A DNA stretch of 64,000 nucleotides from Senimuribacter intestinalis (GCA_943192975.1 CALPCJ010000006.1:73387-137386); one strand, 5' to 3'; positions 16,811-25,663 are shown, counted from the first letter of the stretch. Translations and numbers: made by a program. Notes: generated by a model from the sequence alone, not told the origin.

Positions 16811-16826
16811 TGGCATACTCTTTGCA
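16811..16826 (+). promoter_or_regulatory. Sigma-54 (-24/-12) promoter of the APC permease gene
   Basis: TGGCATACTCTTTGCA has GG at 16812-16813 and GC at 16824-16825, exactly 10 bases apart, as sigma-54 RNA polymerase requires. A perfect palindrome AGAAAATTTTCT at 16734-16745 lies about 66 bp upstream and could be an activator site. Two sigma-54 activator genes follow downstream. Confidence 0.85.
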
Positions 16827-16867
16827 ATTATCTTTTTCGACAATCAAAATGAAAAGGAGGAGAAAGA

Positions 16868-18142
16868 ATGTCAAATCAAAAAAATATTGCGGCTGAAAAC
16901 GGCGAATTTAAAAAAGAGATTTCTGTTTTCGGCGGCGTTATCAGTCTGCTGGGTGCTCTTTGTTTCTCGGAACTTGGCTCTTCTATGCCAAAGGCCGGCG
17001 GACTAACTGTATATCTCAACGAGGTATATCATCCTGTCGTAGGTTATATGTACGGATTCAGCCAGTGGCTTATCGCAAGTCCAGGTTCCATTTCCGCGGT
17101 GGCGATCGCAATACCTACTGCACTGGTGGAATTTTTTCCTGGTATGGGGGACATGCACATCAAGTCTATCGCTATCGTCCTTATTATCTTATTTACCTTG
17201 TATAATATTTTAGGTGTAAAAGAGGCATCTGTTATGGCAAACATCACCATGGTTGCCAAGATTGTACCGATGGCAATTATTTTAATCGGCGCCATTATTA
17301 TCGGCAATCAGATGCCGGATTTAAGCCCTGTTCCGGTGGAAGCGACTGGCGAAACAGCTAGCTTTACCAGTGGAATCGGAATCGTAGCATTCGCTACCCT
17401 GTCCTCCCTGTGGGCGTTTGAAGGCTGGTCCAATGTAGCCAACTTGGGCGAAGAAATGAGAAATCCGCAGAAGAATCTTCCGAAAGCGCTGATCATCGGT
17501 GTCGGATTTGTAACCGTATTCTACATTTTGTTTAACTTCGCGATCTATCGTGTCATTCCAATCGAAGAAGCAAAAACCATGATTGAAGCGGATAACGTAT
17601 ATCTGGGTACAGAAGTCGCAAGACGTCTGTTCGGCGGCTTCGGCAGCGTCCTGGTTGTTGCAGCTATGCTGATTGCGATGCTGGGTTCTCTGAACGGGCA
17701 GGTACTGGCATATGCCAGAGTCGGCTACGCGATGTCTCACGAGGGACATTTCTTCAGAAATCAGGGAAAGCTTTCCAATAAAGGTGTTCCTGCAATCGCG
17801 CTGATCACCCAGTGTGTCATCGCTATCATTCTGGTACTGTTCCGCAGTCTGGATCAGCTGACCACATTGGTTGTATTCCTGGGCGCCATCGGCTCTCTGC
17901 TTGGTGTATTCGGTGTACTGGTCAACCGTTATCGCTTCCCTGACAGAGAAAAACCTTACAAGGTGCCTGGCGGTGTAGTAACTGTAATTATCGCCACTTT
18001 ATGCTTTGTAGCACTGCTTGTCAGCAACTTCCTGGACGACCCTATGATGTCCATCTTCGGATTAATCGTCGTTCCTGCAATCGGCGCAGTCATCTACATC
18101 TACTATGACCGCCTGAACAAGAAAGAAGCAAAGAACGCATAA
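16868..18142 (+). CDS. APC-superfamily amino acid permease lacking transmembrane segment 1
   Basis: The 424-residue protein has about eleven hydrophobic segments and the family patterns ALCFSELGSSMPKAGG and, later, FEGWSNVANLGEEMRNPQKNLP. Family members normally have, between the opening KKEISVFGG and the segment VISLLGAL, a first membrane helix with a G-S-G-I-F-type substrate-binding break and the start of TM2. Here these two stretches are joined directly, so about 40 residues appear to be missing in frame. Length is short for the family (usually 440-480). The gene has AAAAGGAGGAG before ATG and a sigma-54 promoter, and opens the locus of amidinotransferase-like enzymes. It probably imported the pathway substrate; whether it still works is doubtful. 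Confidence 0.85.
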   Translation: MSNQKNIAAENGEFKKEISVFGGVISLLGALCFSELGSSMPKAGGLTVYLNEVYHPVVGYMYGFSQWLIASPGSISAVAIAIPTALVEFFPGMGDMHIKSIAIVLIILFTLYNILGVKEASVMANITMVAKIVPMAIILIGAIIIGNQMPDLSPVPVEATGETASFTSGIGIVAFATLSSLWAFEGWSNVANLGEEMRNPQKNLPKALIIGVGFVTVFYILFNFAIYRVIPIEEAKTMIEADNVYLGTEVARRLFGGFGSVLVVAAMLIAMLGSLNGQVLAYARVGYAMSHEGHFFRNQGKLSNKGVPAIALITQCVIAIILVLFRSLDQLTTLVVFLGAIGSLLGVFGVLVNRYRFPDREKPYKVPGGVVTVIIATLCFVALLVSNFLDDPMMSIFGLIVVPAIGAVIYIYYDRLNKKEAKNA

Positions 18143-18174
18143 AATAGCCCTTATCATACAGGGGAGGTTCCCCC

Positions 18175-18219
18175 AAATCCCCTAGGAAAGACCCAGGTCT
18201 TATCCTGGGGGATTTTTTC
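18175..18219 (+). terminator. Intrinsic terminator after the APC permease gene
   Basis: AAATCCCC-AGGA pairs with TCCT-GGGGATTT, inside it a second short repeat (GACC / GGTC), followed by TTTTTT. Confidence 0.8.
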
Positions 18220-18263
18220 TTAAACTTTGCGGGGCGCAAGCCGCGGACAGGAGAGAAACACAT

Positions 18264-19643
18264 ATGGAATTATCAAACTATGTCAAACAGATTCTGAATA
18301 TTTACAATTACTACGACGGCGCCATCATCATGGACCGAAAGGGGATCATCGAATACTATTACAACAGCCGCAAAGACATCAATACGCTGACTAACGAAGA
18401 AACCCGGGGAAAGAGCCTGTTTACGATATATCCTGATCTGGAACGGGAAAACAGCTCCATGTTTGAGGTAGTTCGAACCGGAAAGCCGCTGCTGAATCAG
18501 TATCAGAAGCTGATTAATTATAGAAATGAGACTTATGAGGCGTTGTTCAGCACCTTTCCTATCTATATAGAGAATCAGATTGCCGGCTGTATCGAGGTGT
18601 TTCTGTATCTGGAAGAACGAGAAGAACATCTGAACATTTTTATCATGAATTCTAAAACGACCGGCACACGGGAGCCCTATCTGCTGCGCGATATCGTCTC
18701 GGTTTCTGCGCCAATGGAGCAGTTAAAAGAGCGAATCATTCAGGCGTCCCGTACGAAATCCACGGTGCTCATCTATGGAGAAACCGGTACAGGAAAAGAG
18801 TTGGTCGCGCAGGCGCTGCACGCAAACAGCTCGCGGGGCGGAAAACGGTTTCTCTCTCAGAACTGCGCCGCCATCCCGGAGAATTTGCTGGAAAGCATTC
18901 TGTTCGGCACTGTAAAAGGAGGGTTTACCAATGCGGAAAATCATATGGGACTCTTTGAAGCTGCCAGCGGCGGTACACTTTTTCTGGACGAAGTCAATTC
19001 TATGGACCTGGCAGTACAGGCAAAGCTGCTGCGCGTGTTGGAGGAGCAAAAAGTAACGCGTATCGGAAGTACCAAGGAAATTCCTGTGGACGTAAGGATT
19101 ATTGCTGCGATGAATGAATCTCCGAAAGAATGCGTGCAAAACGGAACACTGCGGGAGGATTTGTATTACCGCCTGCGCGTGGTGCAGCTGGATTTGCCGC
19201 CGCTGCGGGAACGAAAGGAAGACATCGTACCGCTGATCGAACATTATATCGACTTTTTTAACCGGACGATGCAAAGGCAGATTAAAGGCGTGTCTTCGGA
19301 GCTTATGGCGGCATTCTGCCAATACACCTGGCCGGGCAATGTGCGGGAACTGCGAAATATGATTGAAAGCGGTTTCAACCTATGTGAAGGCGATGTGATC
19401 GACATGGAAGATATCGACATCAATGTACTTGCTGCTGCCGGAGAGCAGTATGACGAGAAGTGTCTGCCGATTAATAGTCTGAAAGCAAGAATGCAGCACT
19501 TTGAACGGTATATTTTGCAGGAAGCGCTGACCCAGTGCGGCAGTATTACAGATACCGCAGCCTGTCTTGGGATCAGCAGGCAGACCCTGAGTGCGAAAAT
19601 GAAGTCGCTGGAGATTGCGGATATCTGCCGCGGAGAGGAGTAA
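18264..19643 (+). CDS. Sigma-54-dependent transcriptional activator (RocR-like), diverged GAFTGA loop
   Basis: The 459-residue protein has an N-terminal PAS-type sensor (about 1-130), an AAA+ domain with Walker A G172-E-T-G-T-G-K178 and Walker B GGTLFLDEVNSM, and a C-terminal Fis-type HTH (SITDTAACLGISRQTLSAKMKSL). The sigma-54 contact loop, normally GAFTGA, reads G219-G-F-T-N-A224, so the conserved second Gly is Asn. That change could weaken contact with sigma-54 and make the protein a partner or modulator instead. It overlaps no gene but is only 4 bp before a second, similar activator, probably a duplication. The effector may be the substrate of the enzymes downstream. Confidence 0.92.
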   Translation: MELSNYVKQILNIYNYYDGAIIMDRKGIIEYYYNSRKDINTLTNEETRGKSLFTIYPDLERENSSMFEVVRTGKPLLNQYQKLINYRNETYEALFSTFPIYIENQIAGCIEVFLYLEEREEHLNIFIMNSKTTGTREPYLLRDIVSVSAPMEQLKERIIQASRTKSTVLIYGETGTGKELVAQALHANSSRGGKRFLSQNCAAIPENLLESILFGTVKGGFTNAENHMGLFEAASGGTLFLDEVNSMDLAVQAKLLRVLEEQKVTRIGSTKEIPVDVRIIAAMNESPKECVQNGTLREDLYYRLRVVQLDLPPLRERKEDIVPLIEHYIDFFNRTMQRQIKGVSSELMAAFCQYTWPGNVRELRNMIESGFNLCEGDVIDMEDIDINVLAAAGEQYDEKCLPINSLKARMQHFERYILQEALTQCGSITDTAACLGISRQTLSAKMKSLEIADICRGEE

Positions 19644-19647
19644 CGGC

Positions 19648-21045
19648 ATGAAAAAATTGCGGGAATATGCGCAGGAAATATTGGATGTATACAACTATTT
19701 CAACGGCATCATCATCTTTGATCGGAGCGCGACAGCCGTGTATTACTATAACAATCGTCCTGACATCAATCAGCTGTGCGAAAAAGATGTGATTGGAAAA
19801 ACGCTGCCGCAGATTTATCCCGAATTGGACTTGGAAAACAGTACGATTATGCGGGCGCTGCAAACGGGAAAACCGACGTCCAACATTTATCAGAAAATCA
19901 AAGACTTTAAGGGACAGGAAGTGCAGGAGGTCAATACAACGCTGCCTATTTTTGATGGAAACGAAATCATTGGCGCGGTGGAAGCCTCCCAGTATATCAT
20001 CGGTGAAAATGAATACCGCAATATTTATATTACGCCGATTAACAGTGAAATTGAGCGCGCTTGTTTCACAGTAGACGATATCATTTCCGAAAGTTCCGAT
20101 ATGGAAGCGGTCAAGAACAAAATCCGAAAAGTTTCCAAAACCGATTCTTCCATTTTGCTGTATGGAAAAACGGGTTCCGGCAAAGGGATGGCAGCAGAAG
20201 CCATTCACGCGGGCAGCGCGCGCAGCAAACATCGTTTTGTCACGCAAAACTGCGCCGCCATCCCATCCACCCTGATGGAGAGTATTTTATTCGGCACGAT
20301 AAAGGGCAGTTTTACCGGTGCGGAAGACCGCAGAGGGCTCTTTGAAACGGCTGACGGCGGTACCCTTTTTCTGGACGAAATCAACAATATGGATTTGAAT
20401 CTGCAGGCAAAGATTCTGAAGGCCATTGAGGAGCAGAAAATCACAAGAGTGGGCGATTACGAGCCGCGTCCCGTCAATGTGCGGGTCATTGCGGCGGCAA
20501 ATATCGATCCGCTGCAGCTGGTCAGAAATGGAATCCTGCGCGAAGATCTTTATTACAGGCTTCGTGTAGTGCAGATTGACATGCCCGATTTGAAGGCGCG
20601 TAAAGAAGATATCATGCTGCTGACCGAACACTTTATCAGAGAAAATAATCGAAGAATGGACCGGCATATTTTAGGGGTGGATGACAGCGTAAAGGATTTT
20701 TTCCTGCGTTATGACTGGCCCGGCAATGTCCGAGAGCTTGCCAATACCATCGAAGGCGCTTTTAACTTCGCAAAAGATACGCTGCTTCATCTGGAAGATA
20801 TCCCATGGATTTCGGAGCTGGAAACGGAAGAAGAGGAAACATTTCCGCCTTTTGCAGCTGCAGCGTGCCGCCCTTTGAAAGAGATTCTGCAAGGGTATGA
20901 ACGCAGTCTGATTCTAAGGAGCATGGAGGAACACAGCACCATGCAGAACCTGTTGGCGGCGCTGCACATCAGCAGGCAGAACTTGAACCATAAAATGAAG
21001 CAGTATGGCATTGAAAATAAATTTGACAGTCTGAAAAAATTTTAA
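19648..21045 (+). CDS. Sigma-54-dependent transcriptional activator (RocR-like), second copy
   Basis: The start at 19648 follows GGAGAGGAG. The 465-residue protein has the same plan as its neighbour: PAS-type N-terminus (opening YAQEILDVYNYFNGIIIFD, close to the neighbour's NYVKQILNIYNYYDGAIIMD), AAA+ domain with GKTGSGK and GGTLFLDEINNM, and a Fis-type HTH at the end. Its sigma-54 loop reads GSFTGA, near consensus, so this copy is the likelier functional activator of the two -24/-12 promoters at 16811 and 21152. Both lack a receiver domain, so they sense a ligand and not a kinase. Confidence 0.93.
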   Translation: MKKLREYAQEILDVYNYFNGIIIFDRSATAVYYYNNRPDINQLCEKDVIGKTLPQIYPELDLENSTIMRALQTGKPTSNIYQKIKDFKGQEVQEVNTTLPIFDGNEIIGAVEASQYIIGENEYRNIYITPINSEIERACFTVDDIISESSDMEAVKNKIRKVSKTDSSILLYGKTGSGKGMAAEAIHAGSARSKHRFVTQNCAAIPSTLMESILFGTIKGSFTGAEDRRGLFETADGGTLFLDEINNMDLNLQAKILKAIEEQKITRVGDYEPRPVNVRVIAAANIDPLQLVRNGILREDLYYRLRVVQIDMPDLKARKEDIMLLTEHFIRENNRRMDRHILGVDDSVKDFFLRYDWPGNVRELANTIEGAFNFAKDTLLHLEDIPWISELETEEEETFPPFAAAACRPLKEILQGYERSLILRSMEEHSTMQNLLAALHISRQNLNHKMKQYGIENKFDSLKKF

Positions 21046-21068
21046 CACACTGGAGATTTTGATTGCTT

Positions 21069-21096
21069 GCACTCTTTCTGCAGCACGAAAGAGTGC
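21069..21096 (+). promoter_or_regulatory. Inverted repeat upstream of the second sigma-54 promoter
   Basis: GCACTCTTTC and GAAAGAGTGC form a perfect 10-bp inverted repeat with an 8-bp centre, 55 bp upstream of the -24 element. It could be the activator-binding site for the RocR-like proteins, or a terminator for the activator gene; no T-run follows, which favours the first. Confidence 0.55.
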
Positions 21097-21151
21097 TTGT
21101 AATTTCAACGAAAAGACGATTGGGATTTCCGGCGCTGACTGACTTTTTTCT

Positions 21152-21167
21152 TGGCACGGGAATTGCT
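21152..21167 (+). promoter_or_regulatory. Sigma-54 (-24/-12) promoter of the amidinotransferase-like genes
   Basis: TGGCACGGGAATTGCT matches the sigma-54 consensus closely, with GG (21153-21154) and GC (21165-21166) separated by 10 bases. It lies 43 bp before the start codon of the first enzyme gene. Confidence 0.92.
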
Positions 21168-21209
21168 ATATAAATTATTGATGATCATGAAAATGGAGGT
21201 GAAGGCAAT

Positions 21210-22154
21210 ATGAGCCAATTAAAACACGATATTGATGCAATACCAGGGGAAAGATGGTTTCCAAAAGAAACTGCTTTTGAAGAAGATATGAATGAATACT
21301 GGGGAGATTTCGGCGTTTGTTCCGAAGTCGACACCCTACGGGCAGTACTGATGAGAAGACCCGGAAAAGAAGTAGAAGATTTTGATGCTGCGGCAGTCAG
21401 ATTTTCTGATGAACCCATCGATGTGGAACTGATGAGAAAACAGCATGACGATGTGGTAAAGGTCTACACAGACTTTGGCGTCAAGGTACATTATGTGGAA
21501 CACCAGAGAGAGGATAGACCGAACGCTATTTTCTGCCGTGATCTGATGTTTATGACACCGGAAGGCGCGATTTTGACAAGACCAGGCATGGCAGCCCGCA
21601 GAGGGGAAGAACGCTATATCGCCGAAGCTCTGGGCAAGCTGGGTGTGCCAATTCTGCGCACCATTGCTGGAGACGGCATGTTTGAAGGCGCTAACGGCAT
21701 GTGGGTAGACAGACATACCTGCGTTTTATCCACCGGCAGCCGCTGCAACCGGAGCGGTTATGAACAGGTAAAATACGAGCTGGAACGCATGGGTGTCGAC
21801 GTGTACCATATGCAGCAGCCTTACAGCAACATTCACATCGACGGACTGATGAATCCGCTGAGCCACGAAGATGTTCTGGTTCACGCTTCTCAGGTGCCTT
21901 ACGATATTCTGGATATGCTGAAGAAAAAGGGTTATCGCATTTTGGAAGCACCGTCTCAGACAGAGGTGAGAGAAAACTTTGCCTGCAATTTCGTAGCGCT
22001 GGAGCCGGGGCACATTCTCATGCCGGAAGGAAGCCCGAGAACCCAGGAACTGTTAGAAAACAGCGGCATCAAAGTGCAGACTGTCAATATTTCTGAAATT
22101 ATGAAAGGCAAAGGTGCGCTGCACTGTATTACTGCTTATTTGAAGAGAGGCTAA
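21210..22154 (+). CDS. Amidinotransferase / arginine-deiminase-fold (guanidino-group modifying) enzyme, copy 1
   Basis: The 314-residue protein shows the pattern of the guanidino-modifying superfamily (arginine deiminase, dimethylargininase, amidinotransferase): CRDLMFMTPEGAILTRP near residue 110, the His of N-I-H209-I-D-G and the catalytic Cys in A-L-H-C306-I-T-A close to the C-terminus. It would attack a guanidinium or amidine carbon through Cys306. The substrate is not arginine deiminase-typical: the protein is much shorter than ArcA and has no ArcBC genes nearby. It follows a sigma-54 promoter and is paralogous to the next gene. GGAGGTGAAGG precedes the ATG. Confidence 0.88.
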   Translation: MSQLKHDIDAIPGERWFPKETAFEEDMNEYWGDFGVCSEVDTLRAVLMRRPGKEVEDFDAAAVRFSDEPIDVELMRKQHDDVVKVYTDFGVKVHYVEHQREDRPNAIFCRDLMFMTPEGAILTRPGMAARRGEERYIAEALGKLGVPILRTIAGDGMFEGANGMWVDRHTCVLSTGSRCNRSGYEQVKYELERMGVDVYHMQQPYSNIHIDGLMNPLSHEDVLVHASQVPYDILDMLKKKGYRILEAPSQTEVRENFACNFVALEPGHILMPEGSPRTQELLENSGIKVQTVNISEIMKGKGALHCITAYLKRG

Positions 22155-22185
22155 TTTGATATCGATTATATACAAGGAGGAAATT

Positions 22186-23132
22186 ATGAACGAAAAACAA
22201 GGAATGAACAACACTGCAGATATTGATGCGCTTCCAGGAGAGCGCTGGTTTGCGAAAGAATCTTCTATCATTGACGATATGCCGGAGCTTTGGGGAGACT
22301 GGGGCGTCTGCTCCGAGGTCGATACCCTGCGCGCCGTGCTCATGCGCAGACCGGGAAAGGAAATTGAAAACTTTGACTGGCAGGCTGCTAGATTTAAAGC
22401 TCCTATCGATCCTGAGCGTTTTCGTCAGCAGCACGATGCATTAGCGCAGATTTACAGAGATCACGGTGCGACTGTTCACTATATCGAAGAACAGCGGGAA
22501 GACAGACCGAATGCTTTGTTCTGCCGCGATCTGGTCTTCATGACCCCAGAAGGAGCCATCGTTACACGTCCAGCGATGGAGGCAAGACGCGGCGAAGAAC
22601 GTTATGCTGCAAAAAAACTGGCTGAACTAGGTGTGCCTATCATTAGAACTGTCTGCGGCAGCGGAACCTTTGAAGGGGCTATGGGGCTTTGGATTGACCG
22701 TCATACCGTTGTCCTGGCTTCCGGTGTGCGCACCAACCGTGAAGGCTACGAAATGGTTGAATCCGAACTTCGCAGAATGGGTGTTACAGAAATTCTGCAC
22801 ATGCAGATTCCTTACGTGACGGGCTGTTAAACATGGCAAGCCACGATGTTGCAATGATTCACGCATCGCAGGTGCCTTATGACGTGTGCGACGCGCTGAA
22901 GAAAAAAGGCATCAAGCTGCTGGAATGCCCTTCCAGAATTGAAGCAAAAGAGAGCTTTGCCATCAACTTTGTTGCCATAGAACCAGGCACGATTGTAATG
23001 CCTGCAGGTAATCCGCGCTCACAGGAGTTGCTTGAAAAGAACGGCATCAATGTCATTCCTGTAGAATTTGATGAAATCATGAAAGGGTTCGGTGCAATTC
23101 ACTGCTGCACTGCATTTTTGAAAAGAGGTTAA
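22186..23132 (+). pseudogene. Amidinotransferase / deiminase-fold enzyme, copy 2, disrupted by a 13-bp deletion
   Basis: Residues 1-215 from ATG 22186 (AAGGAGG upstream) match copy 1 closely, then the frame reads IPYVTGC and stops at 22828-22830. The homologous continuation LLNMASHDVAMIHASQVPYD resumes in another frame from about 22827 to a stop at 23130-23132, keeping the catalytic Cys (GAIHCCTAFLKRG). Aligning the two copies shows 5 bases where 18 are expected, i.e. 13 bases are missing, exactly over the segment NIHID with the catalytic His. A deletion of 13 bases from an ancestral V-N-I-H-I-D-G would give precisely the present sequence. The gene is therefore broken, unless the deletion is a sequencing error. 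Confidence 0.85.
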
Positions 23133-23137
23133 GCGAC

Positions 23138-24766
23138 ATGAAAAAAGCATTTGTAAATGGCAGAATCAGAACAATTGATACTGAAAATACCCTCGTGGAG
23201 GCGATGATTTGTGAAGATGGAATCATCTCTGCGCTGGGAACGACCGAGGAAATTACGAAAAAGGCACAGGACTGTGAAATCGTCGATCTGGGCGGAAAAG
23301 ACGTTTTACCTGGCTTTATCGACGCTCACATCCACCTTTTGAGCCATGCCATTTTTGAGAAAAAAACGGCGTCTCTGGGCGCTGCCCGCAGTGCGGACGA
23401 AATGGTAGAAATCGTAAAGCAGTATATCGAGGAAAACCAGATTCCGGACGGCGAATGGGTCACTGGGTTCGGCTGGGATCAGGAAGTATTTCCGGGCGGA
23501 GAATTTCCAACAGTCAACGATCTGGACCGCATCTCTGATACCCACCCGATTATGCTGGACAGACGCTGCGGCACCATTTGCGCTGCCAACTCCATGGCTA
23601 TGAAAATCGCTGGCATTGACAAGAACACACCTGACCCTCAGGGCGGTGAACTGGTACGGTTTGCCGACGGCTCCCCGACTGGCGTCATGCTGGAAAGCGC
23701 CATGAGCCTGATCGGTGATCACGTGCCAAAACTGACAGATAAACTGCAGATGAAAGAACTGCTGGAATTTTCTTTCCGCGAAATGGTGAAAAACGGCGTA
23801 ACCGTCTGCCATACGGAAGACTTCTATTCTGTCGACGATAAACGGGCGCTGTGGGAAGCCTATCTGGAACTTTGCGCAGAAGGAAAAATGCCGATTGACC
23901 TGGTTTTACAGCTGCGGATTCACAGACCGGACCAGCTGCAGGAATTCTTTGATTATGGATTCCACTCCTGGCAGCGGTTTGGAAAAATCAAAATCGGACC
24001 GATTAAGTTTCTGGGCGACGGCTCACTGGGCGCATGGTCTGCAGGACTGAACGAGCCTTACAGTGATAAGCCGGACAGCTGCGGCTGCCTGTATTGGGAT
24101 AAGGAAGAACTTTCCGCTATCGCAAAAGAAATCGTGGATCACGATTTTGATCTGACGATTCATGCCATCGGAGACGCTGCAGTAGAGACCTTCCTGGACG
24201 GATGCATTTCTGTAAAAGATACCATCAAAGAAAAACAGCTGCGTCCTTCTATTATCCACAGTCAGATTATGAACGAGCGCATTTTCGAGAAGTACAAGGA
24301 AGTCGACGCGATCGGCTTGATTCAGCCGATGTATATTCATTCCGACTGGAGCATCGCAGATTCTCGTGTCGGCGAACGTATGAAGACCAGCTACTGCTTC
24401 GGCAGCATGCTGAAACAGGGCATCCGTCTGGCGGCTGGCTCCGATCTTCCGATTGAATCGGTCAATCCGCTGGAGGGCATTCAGGTCAACGTGACCAGAA
24501 AAGATCTGTCCGGACAGCCGGAAGGCGGATGGTATCCGGAAGAGAAAATGAGCAGACTGGATGCAGTCAAACTGCATACCATTTATGGCGCTTATGTTTC
24601 TAAAGATGAAGATTCTCTCGGCTCTCTGGAAGTCGGCAAGCGGGCAAACTTTGTCGTGCTGTCAGACGATGTATTCAGCGTGCCGGAGGATACGATTAAA
24701 AATATTCAGGTGATGAAAACCTATATTGACGGCGCGCTTGCCTTCGATATGGAAGAGGAGGAATAA
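23138..24766 (+). CDS. YtcJ-type metal-dependent amidohydrolase
   Basis: The 542-residue protein has the metal motif H64-I-H66 in PGFIDAHIHLL, later conserved His residues (TIHAIGDAA, IIHSQIM) and Asp in AAGSDLPIES, as in the family of N-substituted formamide deformylase and AepA. These enzymes hydrolyse C-N bonds in amides or ring compounds. It lies 5 bp after the broken deiminase gene and 2 bp before a deacetylase-fold gene, so the three are one operon under the sigma-54 promoter. It may act on the product of the deiminase-fold enzymes; the substrate is unknown. Confidence 0.88.
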   Translation: MKKAFVNGRIRTIDTENTLVEAMICEDGIISALGTTEEITKKAQDCEIVDLGGKDVLPGFIDAHIHLLSHAIFEKKTASLGAARSADEMVEIVKQYIEENQIPDGEWVTGFGWDQEVFPGGEFPTVNDLDRISDTHPIMLDRRCGTICAANSMAMKIAGIDKNTPDPQGGELVRFADGSPTGVMLESAMSLIGDHVPKLTDKLQMKELLEFSFREMVKNGVTVCHTEDFYSVDDKRALWEAYLELCAEGKMPIDLVLQLRIHRPDQLQEFFDYGFHSWQRFGKIKIGPIKFLGDGSLGAWSAGLNEPYSDKPDSCGCLYWDKEELSAIAKEIVDHDFDLTIHAIGDAAVETFLDGCISVKDTIKEKQLRPSIIHSQIMNERIFEKYKEVDAIGLIQPMYIHSDWSIADSRVGERMKTSYCFGSMLKQGIRLAAGSDLPIESVNPLEGIQVNVTRKDLSGQPEGGWYPEEKMSRLDAVKLHTIYGAYVSKDEDSLGSLEVGKRANFVVLSDDVFSVPEDTIKNIQVMKTYIDGALAFDMEEEE

Positions 24767-24768
24767 AA

Positions 24769-25587
24769 ATGAGAAAGAATTGGCCGGAAGGCGTAAAAAT
24801 GGGCGTAGCCCTGACTTTTGACCTGGATGCGGAAACTTTCTGGTTTTCCCGCACCATGGACAGCTTAAACAACCCAAATTTAATGGCAGAGGGCGCATAC
24901 GGTCCTAAAGTTGGCGTGCCGAGGATTTTAGATATGCTGGACAGACAGCAGCTGAAAGCGACTTTCTTTATTCCGGGCTGGGTCATCGAGCAGCATACCG
25001 AAACCTGCCAGGAAATTGTAAGACGCGGACACGAAATCGGCTATCACGGCTATCTTCACGAAACGACTTATTTCCCGGAACAGGACAAAGAACTGGTCGC
25101 AAAATCAAAAAAAATCATGAAAGAACTGCTGGGCGTTGAGCCGCTAGGCTACAGAGCGCCGGAAGCAATTTTGACCGAAGAAACCATTCGGAATGTCATG
25201 GCAAGCGGCTTTGAATATTCCTCAAACACCATGGCATGTGACTGGCCTTATTTCCATGAAAGTGAAGATGGTCAGAAATTAATCGAGCTGCCGTTCTCCT
25301 GGCTGTATGATGATACTTCCCACTTCTTCTTCACACTGCAGCAGCCGGAAAGAAGAAGAATCTGCTCTCCGCAGTATGTAAAAGATATTTGGCAGAGCGA
25401 ATTTGACGGTCTCTATGAAGAAGGCGGTCTGATGACCCTGGTGCTGCATCCGCAGTGCATCGGCAGAATCAGCCGTATTAACATGCTGGAAGATTTAATC
25501 TGCTACATGAAGACAAAGCCGGGCGTTGCAATCGGACCGGCGCTGGAAATCAGCAGATTGGCACGTAAAGGTTTGGAACAAGCATAA
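24769..25587 (+). CDS. Polysaccharide-deacetylase-fold (NodB) hydrolase of the PuuE/PgdA type
   Basis: The 272-residue cytoplasmic protein has the metal-binding pattern of NodB deacetylases in the form seen in allantoinase-like PuuE and in HpPgdA: ALTFDLDAET near residue 18, ATFFIPGWV, the H-x-x-x-H motif GYHGYLHE and a late Arg/His pair (GYRAPE ... LVLHPQCIGR). There is no signal peptide, so it is unlikely to act on cell wall. Together with the amidohydrolase this points to stepwise hydrolysis of amide or ureide bonds in a small nitrogen compound. Last gene of the sigma-54 operon; a 17-bp terminator stem follows. Confidence 0.87.
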   Translation: MRKNWPEGVKMGVALTFDLDAETFWFSRTMDSLNNPNLMAEGAYGPKVGVPRILDMLDRQQLKATFFIPGWVIEQHTETCQEIVRRGHEIGYHGYLHETTYFPEQDKELVAKSKKIMKELLGVEPLGYRAPEAILTEETIRNVMASGFEYSSNTMACDWPYFHESEDGQKLIELPFSWLYDDTSHFFFTLQQPERRRICSPQYVKDIWQSEFDGLYEEGGLMTLVLHPQCIGRISRINMLEDLICYMKTKPGVAIGPALEISRLARKGLEQA

Positions 25588-25625
25588 TCAAGACAATCCA
25601 ATGTAGATGTACACTCCTTTGGTAC

Positions 25626-25663
25626 AGCAGCGCGCCCGGTGGGAATCCACCGGGCGCGCTGCT
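25626..25663 (+). terminator. Very strong GC-rich terminator of the sigma-54 operon
   Basis: AGCAGCGCGCCCGGTGG pairs perfectly over 17 bases with its complement around a 4-base loop. The T-run is weak. Confidence 0.8.

Noticed and set aside
21210..22154. Canonical arginine deiminase (ArcA)
   Set aside because: The protein is much shorter than ArcA, and no ornithine carbamoyltransferase or carbamate kinase gene is near.
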